Positions 47,643 through 57,882 of a stretch of 64,000 nt of DNA are shown here, piece after piece. The stretch lies in assembly GCA_033807775.1 (NCBI GenBank), contig CM066319.1:142997861-143061860 (forward strand). The letters run 5' to 3'. The notes under the pieces were generated by a model that made no database searches, was not told the origin of the DNA, and saw only the letters and a program-made list of their open reading frames with translations. Both the position numbers and the translations under genes were made by a program. Source of the DNA: Saussurea involucrata. Its lineage: Eukaryota; Streptophyta; Magnoliopsida; Asterales; Asteraceae. The stretch's first letter is position 1; every line of letters starts with the position of its first letter.

Positions 47643-47850
47643 CACGTATTATGACCTCGTCAGGTAACCACGTATTATAACCTCGGCAGGTAACCACGTA
47701 TTATAACCTCGGCAGGTAACCACGTATTATAACCTCGGCAGGAAACACGTATTATATCCTCGCCAGGAAACACGTATTATATCCTCGCCAGGAAACACGT
47801 ATTATATCCTCGCCAGGAAACACGTATTATATCCTCGCCAGGAAACACCT
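47643..47850. repeat. 25-26-bp tandem repeat between gag and the 3' LTR
   Basis: Eight copies of CACGTATTATAACCTCGGCA plus GGTAAC or GGAAA. Two subtypes are arranged in blocks: four with CAGGTAAC/GGCAGG, then four with CGCCAGGAAA. This sits where pol would be expected in a complete element. Confidence 0.9.
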
Positions 47851-47987
47851 ACAAAAGGCAAAGAAAATATTTCGTGGTACCCTTTTCTTATGGGTCCTTT
47901 TAACAGTTAGTATAAAAACATAAACTGCAAAAAATATGTTGTCGACATAAAACAAACACGACAAACATACAAAGCCATATAAATGGT

Positions 47988-49880
47988 TTAAAACCACAAA
48001 CGCATCCCACCGGGATTATCAACATTAAACATTCCTTTCGGAATCCATTTTCTAACCATTTTAATTTTACGATCGTATTCATCATAGACGTAAAAAGAAG
48101 TATGCGGATTAACATTTTTCTTAGGATTCGCAAACTTATTATTATACATAAACGCATGCGGTTTCCTTCCATAATTCACATTTTTTATTTTTGACATGTA
48201 TGGAGGTTTTCTCGTATCAACTTTAGGAGATGCAAAAAATCTTTTAATGGGTTTACACGAACATTTATCAACACATGTATCGGAACCAATGCCTTTACGA
48301 CAATTTATGCGATTAGACATATTTAGCATTTTTAACACTTTATCATTGCTATTTTGAAAAGCATTAGCTAACAGATTATCTTTCTCATGCGATTTACATT
48401 TAGTATTTAAATATGCAACTTCATTTTCAAGAGACTCGCATTTTGTACATGCAATACTTTCTTTTTTATTTTCACTTAAGCATGCAATTTTATCATTTAA
48501 AATAACACAAGATTTACAAATATCTTTTTCACTTAATTTATTTTCTAATTTAGTGATAACATCTAAATCATGAGCAGATTTTTGTTTACCGTCATCTATT
48601 TCCTTTTTATATGCAGATACGGTTTCTTTTAAATTAGAAATTTCATCTTTATATTTATTTGCGAGAGCGGCCATAGCATGAAATGATTTATATAATTCGT
48701 CAAGATTATTTTCATCGTCACTGTAATAATTATCACTATAATTACTATCACAATTATTTTCAAAAAGATATGATGAAGATACCTCATTATCATGGTCGGC
48801 CATGAAACAAAAATTTTTGGCTTCATCTATGCTTGCGCTCAACGCGCCTCCAACGAGAGCTTTTGGTGTGTTGATTTGTTTTGCTCGATTCGGACACACA
48901 CTTGCATAGTGATCCTTGTCACCACACACATAGCAAAAGCCTTTCTTTTTATTGGCTTTTTCATCGTCGCTAGATTCGTCATAATTGTCTTCACTTTTGT
49001 GGACGTTGCGACTTTGGTTTTTCCTACCACGACGGTAGTCTTCATTTTCTTGAAACCTATCAATATTGGCAAACTTTTTGTTAGATAGAAGTTTAGAAAG
49101 TTTTCTTACCAACTTGACTAAATCGTCAAGATTTTCGGGTTCATCATCGGATGAACTTGCATCTTCCTCCTCTTCCTTTTCTTTTGAGGCAACGACCTTG
49201 AGAGCGATGGATTTCTTTTTGACTTGCTCCCGGACTTGATTTCTTCTTAGTGCAATTTCGTGCACTTTAAGATTGCCGATGAGATCATCGAGCTTCATAG
49301 TTGCGAGATCTCGGGAGTCTTCCAAGGATGTGATTTTTGCCATCCACTCCGAAGGAAGTGCTCGAAGAATTTTCCTTACATAATCCTCATTAGGATAAGT
49401 ACGACCTAATCCCTTCAAGGTAGTCATAATGAGGTTAAAACGTTTAAACATTGAGTCGATTGACTCATCTTTTGACATTTCAAAAAGTTCATAATCATGA
49501 ACAAGAATATTTATTTTAGAGCTTTTAACTTGAGTATTTCCACGATGAGTGTCGCTCAAGCTTTGCCAGATTTGATTAGCAGTTTTATAAGTATAAACTC
49601 TTTCTATTTCATCGGAAGTTAAAGCAGCATATAATATATTTTTAGCTTCAAAATTTAAACAATAATGAGATTCTTCAGTGGGAGTCCAGTCCTTAACAGG
49701 TTTATCAACAATAACATTATTTTTTATAATAGTAGGGTTAAAATTCCCATTTTCTATAATATCCCAAATTTTTTGACTTTTGCCACGAACGTGACATTCA
49801 AATAGCTCGGCCCAAATGCCAAACTTTTCAGTATCTATCAAAGGAGTTTTAGAGAACACAAAATTAGTTTGTTGAGCCAT
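47988..49880 (-). CDS. Gag-like protein of the copia-type element, 630 residues
   Basis: Minus-strand reading frame with no break. The N terminus (MAQQTNFVFSKTPLID, then IWDIIENGNF, a plant copia Gag hallmark) leads into the UBN2-type Gag domain (NILYAALTSDEIERVYTYKTANQIW, GNTQVKSSKINILVHDYELFEM). A Lys/Glu/Asp-rich hinge precedes a CCHC zinc knuckle CYVCGDKDHYASVCP (about residues 317-331). The second half has coiled-coil-like Lys/Glu-rich text and paired Cys (CKSC, CTKC, CSC), ending IPKGMFNVDNPGGMRLWF. Gag packages the RNA of the element; with no enzymes encoded here, replication would need enzymes supplied in trans by a related full element. The start at 49880 lies about 75 bases downstream of the right LTR. 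Confidence 0.9.
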   Translation of the reverse strand: MAQQTNFVFSKTPLIDTEKFGIWAELFECHVRGKSQKIWDIIENGNFNPTIIKNNVIVDKPVKDWTPTEESHYCLNFEAKNILYAALTSDEIERVYTYKTANQIWQSLSDTHRGNTQVKSSKINILVHDYELFEMSKDESIDSMFKRFNLIMTTLKGLGRTYPNEDYVRKILRALPSEWMAKITSLEDSRDLATMKLDDLIGNLKVHEIALRRNQVREQVKKKSIALKVVASKEKEEEEDASSSDDEPENLDDLVKLVRKLSKLLSNKKFANIDRFQENEDYRRGRKNQSRNVHKSEDNYDESSDDEKANKKKGFCYVCGDKDHYASVCPNRAKQINTPKALVGGALSASIDEAKNFCFMADHDNEVSSSYLFENNCDSNYSDNYYSDDENNLDELYKSFHAMAALANKYKDEISNLKETVSAYKKEIDDGKQKSAHDLDVITKLENKLSEKDICKSCVILNDKIACLSENKKESIACTKCESLENEVAYLNTKCKSHEKDNLLANAFQNSNDKVLKMLNMSNRINCRKGIGSDTCVDKCSCKPIKRFFASPKVDTRKPPYMSKIKNVNYGRKPHAFMYNNKFANPKKNVNPHTSFYVYDEYDRKIKMVRKWIPKGMFNVDNPGGMRLWF

Positions 49881-49935
49881 TTAAAAAAAATTAAAGAAAT
49901 GACTTTAAAAATTTAAACAGAAAATTTTTGAAAGC

Positions 49936-49953
49936 CCCGCTCTGATACCAAAT
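49936..49953 (-). other. Primer binding site of the copia-type element
   Basis: CCCCGCTCTGATACCA on the plus strand, i.e. TGGTATCAGAGCGGGG on the minus strand, next to the right LTR; complementary to initiator tRNA-Met. Confidence 0.88.
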
Positions 49954-51174
49954 GTTAGACAACCTAGGGGGGGGTAAGGTTGTATTTAAAATCTTTTACT
50001 TTCAAAAATTCTTTTTACAAATAAATACAGAATAAATAAAGCAGAGTATAAATAAATAAGTATACAACAATTATATAGACAAATATAATTTAAATACACA
50101 GAGATTATATAAATAAATATAAATGCAAAGCAGTTTATATAAATAAATATAATATAGCACAGCGGAATAAATAAAGAGATAAGGGATAGAGATACTTGAC
50201 ACAGAGATTTACTGATTTACCACCAACTGTGATAAACCAGCAGCCGAGACACTTCTCGACACGATCCAATAAATGTATTCTTTACGGTAGAAATACAAAC
50301 CAAGTACAAAGGTATTGTAATAGTTTCTCAAGCCTCTGCTATGAGATAAACAGGATCACACACCCGTTATTCAAAAACTTACAAGAGGAGTATAACTCAC
50401 AATGGGTAATCACTCTTGTATAATATCTCACACTTGGATATTTTATAAAAAATATTTTATAAAATATATATTATAAATAGTTGAGAGAGCTGAGAGGTGG
50501 TAGCAGCTTGTTGTTACTGTTCTTGTATTCTGAGGTCTTAGATCTGCTTCTCTTCTCCAGCATGCATGTATATATATCAGGAAGCCTTCCAACGGTCACA
50601 TGACCTGGCGGTATACCGCCTTGCACACCGCGGTATACCGCGGTCAGAAAGTACACTGGTACACAACGGCTACATGCAAAGTTGACTTCTGGAAAAACGT
50701 ACCCGCGGTATACCGGATGTACCGCCGCGGTATACCGCCGTCAGGAAAAACACTTTCAGCCAATAGGAATTGCACACGGACTTCCGCGGTATACCGGCTG
50801 TACACCCGCGGTATACCGGCCTGGTGTACCCGCGGTATACCGGGTATTCCCCACGGTATACCGGCGTCAGAAAAGAACCTTCCAGGACAGCAACCAATCT
50901 TGCTGAATCTTCTCAAAAACCTTATTAAAATTAATTGTTGGGTTTTTAGAAATATCCAAGTGGTATATTATTTTAGGGTGTTTATCATTATTAGTTATAA
51001 ACAATAATGACGACGTAAACACTTCCGTCTTGAACCCTTCAGATTAAATCTTCGTGTTCTTCAACAACTGCACACTTGGATTAAATTGTTAGATAAACAA
51101 TAATGCGTTGTGTTTTGTAATCATCAAAATAAATATATATAAATATATAGAGATGTGGTACACTTGCACCAACA
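49954..51174 (-). repeat. 5' LTR of the copia-type element
   Basis: 1221 bp, offset 3887 bases from the left copy. The eight GGTATACC palindromes recur at 50608-50864. This LTR would drive minus-strand transcription of gag. Confidence 0.95.
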
Positions 51175-54100
51175 GTGTTTATAGATTTCGTCTGAAAAAA
51201 TTGCCTGCATGATTCCACTGAAAAAGTAACTGCAATATTCGTCTGCTCTTGAATAAAGGTCTTTCATTAGGCAGAAAATTAGTCTTTAAGTAGTCAAACA
51301 TAGCTAATTAATGAGAATTTAGATCATATTTATATGGTACTATCAAATGCAAGTTTCTATAATATAGATATTGTTCTACATTACATGATACCAATTTTTG
51401 CATCATATGAATCACTTCCAGACAACAAGAACCAATACCCCAATAATCAAGAAATAAATGCTTGTTCATCCAATAATCTCTGTATTAGGATTATCGCAAG
51501 TTTCCTAAACCTACTTACTAGGTGTTGGAAATATGGGTTTTACTAAACTTTGGACGCATTTAAATTTATATATATGTGTTATATATAACTAACTTTTAGT
51601 AGGTTTATGTTCTTCTATATGAGATCTTCGAAATGATATATAATGCGTCCAAAATAGAGTATGTGTGAAAGAGATATCGATACTCAAAGTTGAGTAAATG
51701 GATGAAATTAGCAAAAACCAAATGAAGTAAACAGTAAGTCAATCAATCACAATACTTTAACAAAATAAGTTAATACTAAAAATAACAATTATTTAATGTT
51801 ACATAAACAACCTAACGTGGCCCTATTAGACAATGCGCATAAATTGACTCCGCCATATGTCGGCGGAAATCCATTGCCTCATCGTCGGTTTCGTTAGGGG
51901 GTACCCATATCTCCTCGTTATTTATCAACTTTTGGACATTACGGCATACCCATACACCGCAATCCGCATATAACCCGGTCTGCTGGGGTACTTGGCCGGC
52001 CATCTTTGTGCGAAAGATACTTGACACTTCGCGACGTCTATGATCCCCGATCAATGAAAAGAACGTATATAGTTTTGTTTTAAACGATTGCATCTGCTCT
52101 GTCAATTGTTGTTTGCAGAGACCGTCCTTTTCGCTGTCATATAGGGTCATGACCATAGTGTCTAGTTCAAACACTCCAAGCAGCCAATGTCTGGGATGCA
52201 AGCATATGGGGATGTACACCTGAAATATTACAATATATGTCATATATGTTATTAAATAAAACAACAGTAAAACGATTTGCATACCCTATCGAGGAGAGTC
52301 CAAGAGGTCCCTTCCGAGCCATTGCATATTTCGATCACGGAGGCGGGACCTTGATGCTCCATCAGTATACACTGAAAGAACATAGTGTGCATGATGGTCC
52401 ACCTCGTGTCTACGCCACGATGTTTTTGCAACAGGCTAACCCAAGAATCGACGTGCTATGCATAAAAAATAGATGGTTAGACATGTAATATAAATATATT
52501 TGATTATATATGACTATAATTTAACTTCATACTAACCGTATCGTCTAAGTCAGAGTTCACAGGGTCATCCGCAAGCAATTTTTCAAAAAACGAGGGGTTG
52601 ATTTCTAAGCCCCCGTAAGGGGTGAATGTCAAGTTGGGGAGGCGACCAGTCCGGCACATCCTCAATATTTCTGATGCCGGTTGAGGCTCCGGTGAAGGCA
52701 CCTTTCCCTTTTTCTTTCCTCCCTTCTTTCCCCCCGCTTTCTTTGCTTGTTTTTTAGCGGGCGGTGGTGTCGTAGATCCTTGTTGGCCAAACGGGTGACG
52801 AAACCATTGTGAAATTTTATGCGACCGCTTTAGAGGGAGCGGGGTCACCTGTGGTGGTGGATCTACAACATCCATCAAGTCATCGTCAGGCTCCGAGAAG
52901 TGCTCCGAGAAGTGATCCTGGATAATAGGAGACCCCGTCTGAAAGTTACGTTACTCAATGTTTTAAGTACAATTTAGGAAATGTTCACAATTAAACCAAA
53001 ACTACCAAAATAACTTACAGTATGCATTTCCGGCCTGTAATAGTCATCGGCCGAACCGCCAAAGATGTTTGTGATTGATGTGGTGGCGAACAGCGGCGGC
53101 ATCTGCGAGGTGTATGCCCCCGACATCCCGGCCTGCGTGACATTGATCATTAAAATAGTTACAAAATTAGGATTATCGATATATAACTATAATGGTTACT
53201 CAGTGTCACTAACACTCTCCGGGATAGTCGAATATGATGTGGTGGCGAACGGCGGCGGCATCTGCGAGGTGTATGCCCCCGACATCCCGGCCTGCGTGAC
53301 ATTGATCATTAAAATAGTTACAAAATTAGGAACAAACATATAACTATAATGGTTACTCAGTGTCACTTACACTCTCCGGGATAGTAGAATAGGATGTGGT
53401 GGCGAACGGCGTTTCCGACATCCCGACCTGCGTGACATTGATCATTATAAGAGTTACAAACTTAGGAACAAACATATAACTATAATGGTTACTCAATGTC
53501 ACTTACATTTTCAGGGAATGACGGATGGGATGTGGTGGCAAACGTCGCATGTGCCCCCTGTCCGAACGGAGCGGGGATCGGTGTCGTACTCGACAGCTAA
53601 AACAAATTTAGAACGTAATATTAATATACAAACTAAATAAACGTGGCCAACAAATTAAGTTAAACACTAACATTGACAGCGCTAAACTGTCTGTAGACTT
53701 CCTCCAGATAGTGTACACGTGTCTCTAGCGGCCTATGGCTCGGTGCAGATTAGAGTCTGCCTATGGCTCGGTGCAGATTAGAGTAGCAATGTGTCCAGAT
53801 ATGGCTACCCCACGGGTAGCTGTTAAACAGCTCAAGGTCCTCGACGGCCCTAAGGACCGTCGATGAAGCATGCTGGCTATACTCACGGCCCAGGAAGCCC
53901 ATATCCACGATCACCACCAAGCATACACGGACAGCATCGTCGTCGGTTAGGGCACTAAGGCCCTCTTTCATCTTTTCCCGGGCTGCCTTCAGCTTCAAAC
54001 GAGATGCTGAAATGCCGAAAACCCTAGGAACGAAGGAGCAGTCTTCTAAGGGAGGAAGGGGGGGAGCCTCTCCAAAACGTAGTCCTGTAATTAGACAGAA

Positions 54101-54407
54101 CTCCCGACGCCCAAAATGCAATTGAGAGCCGAAGAAATCAAAATGCATCTCCTCCAGCTCAGCGTTGGCGTCCTCGACCTCCAACTGTAGAAACATGTGT
54201 ACTAGCGTAGGGTCGCCACCAGAGTAAGACACATCCATCCATGGCCCGAACGGTGTCCCTCTATAGATGGTCTCAAGGGTATCCGCGCGATCACCTAATC
54301 CCCTAAACAGCGCTCCTAATTCCTCGATGTATGAAACTTTGCACCTCAGCGTCAAGTCGATGTTAAAGAAATCCTTCTACATAGTCATTCACAGATGTTA
54401 TAGTTAG

Positions 54408-55282
54408 TGTTATATATAGATGCTGCAGTTTATTTTATTTTATATAGATGTTGCGGTTTATTTTATTTCAACGTATCATATTGTTATATATAGATAAAGT
54501 GCGGTGTTATTTTATTTCAACGTATAATAGTGTTATATATAGATAAAGTGCGGTTGTATTTTATTTCAACGTATAATAGTGTTATATATAGATAAAGTGC
54601 GGTTGTATTTTATTTGAACGTATAATAGTGTTATATAAAGATAAAGTGCGGTTGTATTTTATTTCAACGTATAATAGTGTTATATATAGATAAAGTGCGG
54701 TTGTATTTTATTTCAACGTATAATAGTGTTATATAAAGATAAAGTGCGGTTGTATTTTATTTCAACGTATAATAGTGTTATACATAGATAAAGTGCGGTT
54801 GTATTTTATTTCAACGTATAATAGTGTTATATATAGATAAAGTGCGGTTGTATTTTATTTCAACGTATAATAGTGTTATACATAGATAAAGTGCGGTTTA
54901 TTTTATTTCAACGTATAATAGTGTTATATATAGATAAAGTGCGGTTTATTTTATTTCAACGTATAATAGTGTTATATATAGATAAAGTGCGGTTTATTTT
55001 ATTTCAACGTATCATATTGTTATATATAGATAAAGTGCGGTTGTATTTTATTTCAACGTATAATAGTGTTATATAAAGATAAAGTGCGCTTGTATTTTAT
55101 TTCAACGTATAATAGTGTTATACATAGATAAAGTGCGGTTTATTTTATTTCAACGTATAATAGTGTTATATATAGATAAAGTGCGGTTTATTTTATTTCA
55201 ACGTATAATAGTGTTATATATAGATAAAGTGCGGTTTATTTTATTTCAACGTATCATATTGTTATATAGAGATAAAGTGCGG
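54408..55282. repeat. 49-bp minisatellite in intron 1 of the MULE-2 gene
   Basis: About 17-19 copies of a unit with GTGTTATATATAGATAAAGT and GCGGTTGTATTTTATTTCAA CG. The three-unit blocks at about 54883-55030 and 55125-55270 share the same variant order, a higher-order duplication of about 240 bp. Right after it, 55285-55395 holds a few 30-bp units (GGGACCTAAGTTGTCATTCT) related to the MULE-1 minisatellite. Confidence 0.9.
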
Positions 55283-55394
55283 TTTAGGGACCCTAGTTGT
55301 CATTCTTAAAAGTTTATGACCTAATTGGCATTCTTAAAAGTTTAGGGACCTAAGTTGTCATTCTTAAAACCGTAGGGACCTAAGTTGTCATTCT

Positions 55395-55900
55395 TAACAT
55401 TTTTTTTATAAAAAACACATATTTAACAATTTTTTTATAAAATGTGTTTTTTTATAAAAAATTGTTAAGAGTGTGTTTTTATAAAAAAATTGTTAAAAAT
55501 GTGTTTTTTTATAAAAAATTGTTAAGAGTGTGTTTTTATAAAAAAATTGTTATAGTTTTATGGTTTTATGTTTGAATGTGATATTTGTATGTTATAATGT
55601 GTATGTTGTTATAGTGTGTTTTTTCATATAAAAATTGTTAAAAATGTGTTTTTTTTATAAAAACACACTCTTAACAATTTTTTTATAAAAACACACTATT
55701 AAACATTTTTTATAAAAAAACTGTTTTTATAAAAAATTGTTAAGGTTGTGTTTTTATAAAAAAATTGTTAAGAGTGTGTTTTTATAAAAAAACATTGTTA
55801 ACAATTTTTTTTTTATAAAAACACACTCTTAACAATTTTTTTTATAAAAAAACACTCCTAACAATTTTTATATGAAAAAACACACTATAACAACATACAC
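55395..55900. repeat. Inverted and direct AT-rich repeats in intron 1
   Basis: Repeated AAAAATTGTTAAGAGTGTGT and its complement alternate in both orientations; 55560-55640 and 55840-55960 are an inverted match (TTATAGTGTGTTTTTTCATA and its complement). The RNA could fold extensively. Confidence 0.75.
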
Positions 55901-56211
55901 ATTATAACATACAAATATCACATTCAAACATAAAACCATACATATCATGTTAAACATAGAACATATTCAAACATAAGTTATAAACACTATAACAACCTAC
56001 AAATCATATATCTTAACTTAAAATAACATACAAAAAATAACAAATAACATAAGGAAAACATACCAAAGAGGTAATACGAGACATCTTCACAAAACCCGAA
56101 CGCGTATTCCACACGACAAAATTGAGAGAGTGGGAGAAAATTGAGAGAGTTTGATTAAAAATTGAGAGAGTGATTAAAAAAATTGAGAGTGGCCGTGTCT
56201 TGGTCCCCCCC

Positions 56212-56220
56212 CTTATATAG
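56212..56220 (-). promoter_or_regulatory. Probable TATA box of the MULE-2 gene
   Basis: CTATATAAGG on the minus strand, about 130 bases upstream of the start codon at 56084. GACACGTGG (a G-box) lies further upstream at 56279-56287, as in MULE-1. Confidence 0.6.
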
Positions 56221-56296
56221 TGCGGCCGAAGATTAGGGTTTAGGGTTCGTCAAAGGGATTTTAGGGTTAACCCTGTGCCGACACGTGGCACAGGAG

Positions 56297-56608
56297 CCCG
56301 CGATCGCGGGGGGTCAAAAAAGTCAATCGCGGGCAGGGACCAAAAATGCACACGCGGGCATTCTTGAGGGGGGAAAACTGTACCGCGGGCATTCTTGAGG
56401 GACCTACGCGGGCAAAGTTGGCAAACTTGGTGACACGTGTAGCCCGCGATCGCGGGAGTCAACGAGAGTCAAACGCGGGCATGGACCAAAACTGCACACG
56501 CGGGCATTCTTGAGGGGGGAAAGCTGGACCGCGGGCATTCTTGAGGGACCAACGCGGGCAAAGTGGGTAAACATTGGTGACACGTGGCCTGGAGCCCGCG
56601 ATCGCGGG
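56297..56608. other. Subterminal palindromes CCCGCGATCGCGGG, right arm of MULE-2
   Basis: Perfect copies at 56297, 56443 and 56595. Two modules of about 150 bp (CGCGGGCATTCTTGAGGG, ACACGTG, CCCGCGATCGCGGG) repeat in tandem between 56290 and 56610. Confidence 0.85.
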
Positions 56609-56727
56609 CTCCATCGCGGGCTCCATCGCGGATTTTTTGGGTACTTTTGTAAACTGGGAGAGATTTTGGGTATTTTGGTAAGAGATGGTCAAACTTAGGG
56701 TATTTTAATTAATTTCCCATAAAACAA

Positions 56728-57880
56728 ATCAATTTGTATATAGAAAATTAGTTTGTATTTCTTAAACATTCAAGAATAAACGTATATATAATTTTTTAAG
56801 TAGTATAGATAGATAATTATAGATACGGATCTAAAATGTATAAGTTTAAAAAAATCTTGATAGTTCATTCTTGAAAATTTTCGATACCTATTTATGATAT
56901 TTTACAATATTATTGAATTAAAAAATATTGAATAATAAACATATTTTGAAATTATTGACGAGAAGAGTATAGTGATATAGTTTGTAATAAAAGGCATTAG
57001 TAATAATGTATTTTAGTTAATCTACGATTATGTATTATTAATATGATAAATGTGTAAAATGAAAAATAAAAACGTAAAGAATATAAAACAAATTAATTCG
57101 TATATTAATGAGATTTAATAATAAGATTAAATCTAAAAATATTCCATATTGGGTTCATTTCGAAGGTATTGACTAGACGATTACAATGATATAAGTTGTA
57201 AAAAATGTATTTTTAATGCATGTTAGTTCATATACAATTATTTATGTTAAGATGATAAGGATGTAAAATGAAAAATGAAAAATAAAAAAAATACGGGATT
57301 AAAAGTAAATTAAATAACTAATTATAAGTATATTAGGTGTAACTTATAAATTAGAAAAGAAAAAATTGGAACGTAGAGAATTTAGGAGAAATGAGTTGTG
57401 CATAGTTTAACAAGTTATACATCATGCTTTAAAATGTATACCTCTAAACTTTCAATTTTTTTGAAAATAATCATAATAACATTTTAATATAATACTGTAG
57501 ATAAAGAGGCGGCTCAGGCGTAGTGGGTATGGACGCCTACCATGAAAGAGCCTTCTTTGGTAGCGGCACTATACCTTAGTCTCTCTATAGCGCTAGCGCT
57601 TAACTAATAGAAAGTCAGGCTCTTCTGCTGAGCGAAGCTGCGAGCGTAAAATGAAAAATGAAAATATAAGTAATATAATACAAATGAATTCGTATATATT
57701 CATGATATTTAATATTCAATATTTGGCTCATTTCGAAGGTACTGACGAGACGATTACAGTTGTATAATTTGTAAAAAAAACCGAAATGTATTCTTTAATA
57801 CATTTTAGTTCATATACGATTATTTATGTTAATATAATAAGGATCTAAAATGAAAAAGTAAGAGATTAAAAGTAAATTAA
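56728..57880. repeat. Degenerate AT-rich repeat array, interrupted by a GC-rich insert
   Basis: Successive copies of a 150-300-bp repeat (AATGTATTTTAGTTCATATA, TATGTTAATATGATAAGGAT, GTAAAATGAAAAAT) with neighbours at 44700-45310. No gene is supported. Confidence 0.6.
57504..57649. other. GC-rich foreign-looking insert, possibly mitochondrial DNA
   Basis: About 145 bp (GGCGGCTCAGGCGTAGTGGG, AGCGCTAGCGCTTAACTAAT, GCTGAGCGAAGCTGCGAGCG) abruptly interrupt an AT-rich repeat. Both base composition and wording resemble plant mitochondrial intergenic sequence. That origin is an impression from memory and was not searched. Confidence 0.35.
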
Positions 57881-57882
57881 AT

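Larger units (their letters stand above)
46066..51174 (-). mobile_element. Young gag-only Ty1/copia-type LTR element nested in MULE-2
   Basis: Direct LTRs 46066-47287 and 49954-51174, ends TGTT...AACA, perfect 5-bp target duplication GTGTT (46061-46065 and 51175-51179). The primer site (minus-strand TGGTATCAGAGCGGGG) lies just inside the right LTR, and a purine tract (minus-strand AAAAAGGGGGAGA) just inside the left one, so the element reads right to left. The 2.67-kb interior codes only for Gag; protease, integrase and reverse transcriptase are absent. The two LTRs appear identical apart from one G in a homopolymer (8 versus 7), so the insertion is very recent. Confidence 0.95.
51812..56084 (-). 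pseudogene. DUF1985 / Ulp1 (C48) cysteine protease gene of MULE-2, one premature stop
   Basis: Nine exons (minus strand): 56084-56064, 54376-53672, 53596-53507, 53427-53371, 53291-53214, 53132-53019, 52938-52537, 52455-52285 and 52219-51812. All splice sites are GT..AG and all introns are phase 0; joined they give about 680 codons. Exon 2 holds DUF1985 (TPFGPWMDVSYSGGDP, FGRREFCLITGLRFG, YPWGSHIW). Exons 3-6 encode a repetitive PPFATTS-type segment. Exon 7 ends acidic after a Lys/Gly-rich, NLS-like run. Exons 8-9 form the Ulp1 protease: HVDSWV, RHWLLGVFEL (His), MTLYDSE (Asp), YADCGVWVC (Cys). The triad is complete, so it could cleave SUMO-like conjugates. A single in-frame TAA at 53752-53750, at the junction of a 28-bp tandem duplication, interrupts exon 2. 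Introns 2-8 are 65-81 bases; intron 1 is about 1.7 kb. Confidence 0.8.
45322..56718 (-). mobile_element. MULE-2: complete Mutator-like element carrying a DUF1985-Ulp1 gene
   Basis: Perfect 9-bp target duplication ATAAAACAA at 45313-45321 and 56719-56727. TIRs start GGGAAATTAATTAAAATACC on both sides and match well for about 120 bp, then share CCCGCGATCGCGGG blocks. Without the nested copia element (46066-51174 and one target copy) the length is about 6.3 kb. It encodes one minus-strand gene with DUF1985 and Ulp1 domains; no MURA transposase is present, so mobility would need a partner. Ulp1-like genes carried by plant MULEs are known (Kaonashi-type elements in Arabidopsis); this element resembles that class in content. 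Confidence 0.9.

Noticed and set aside
54873..55309. Repeated open frames of the type LYIDKVRFILFQRIIV
   Set aside because: They are translations of the 49-bp minisatellite on the strand opposite to the gene, within its intron.
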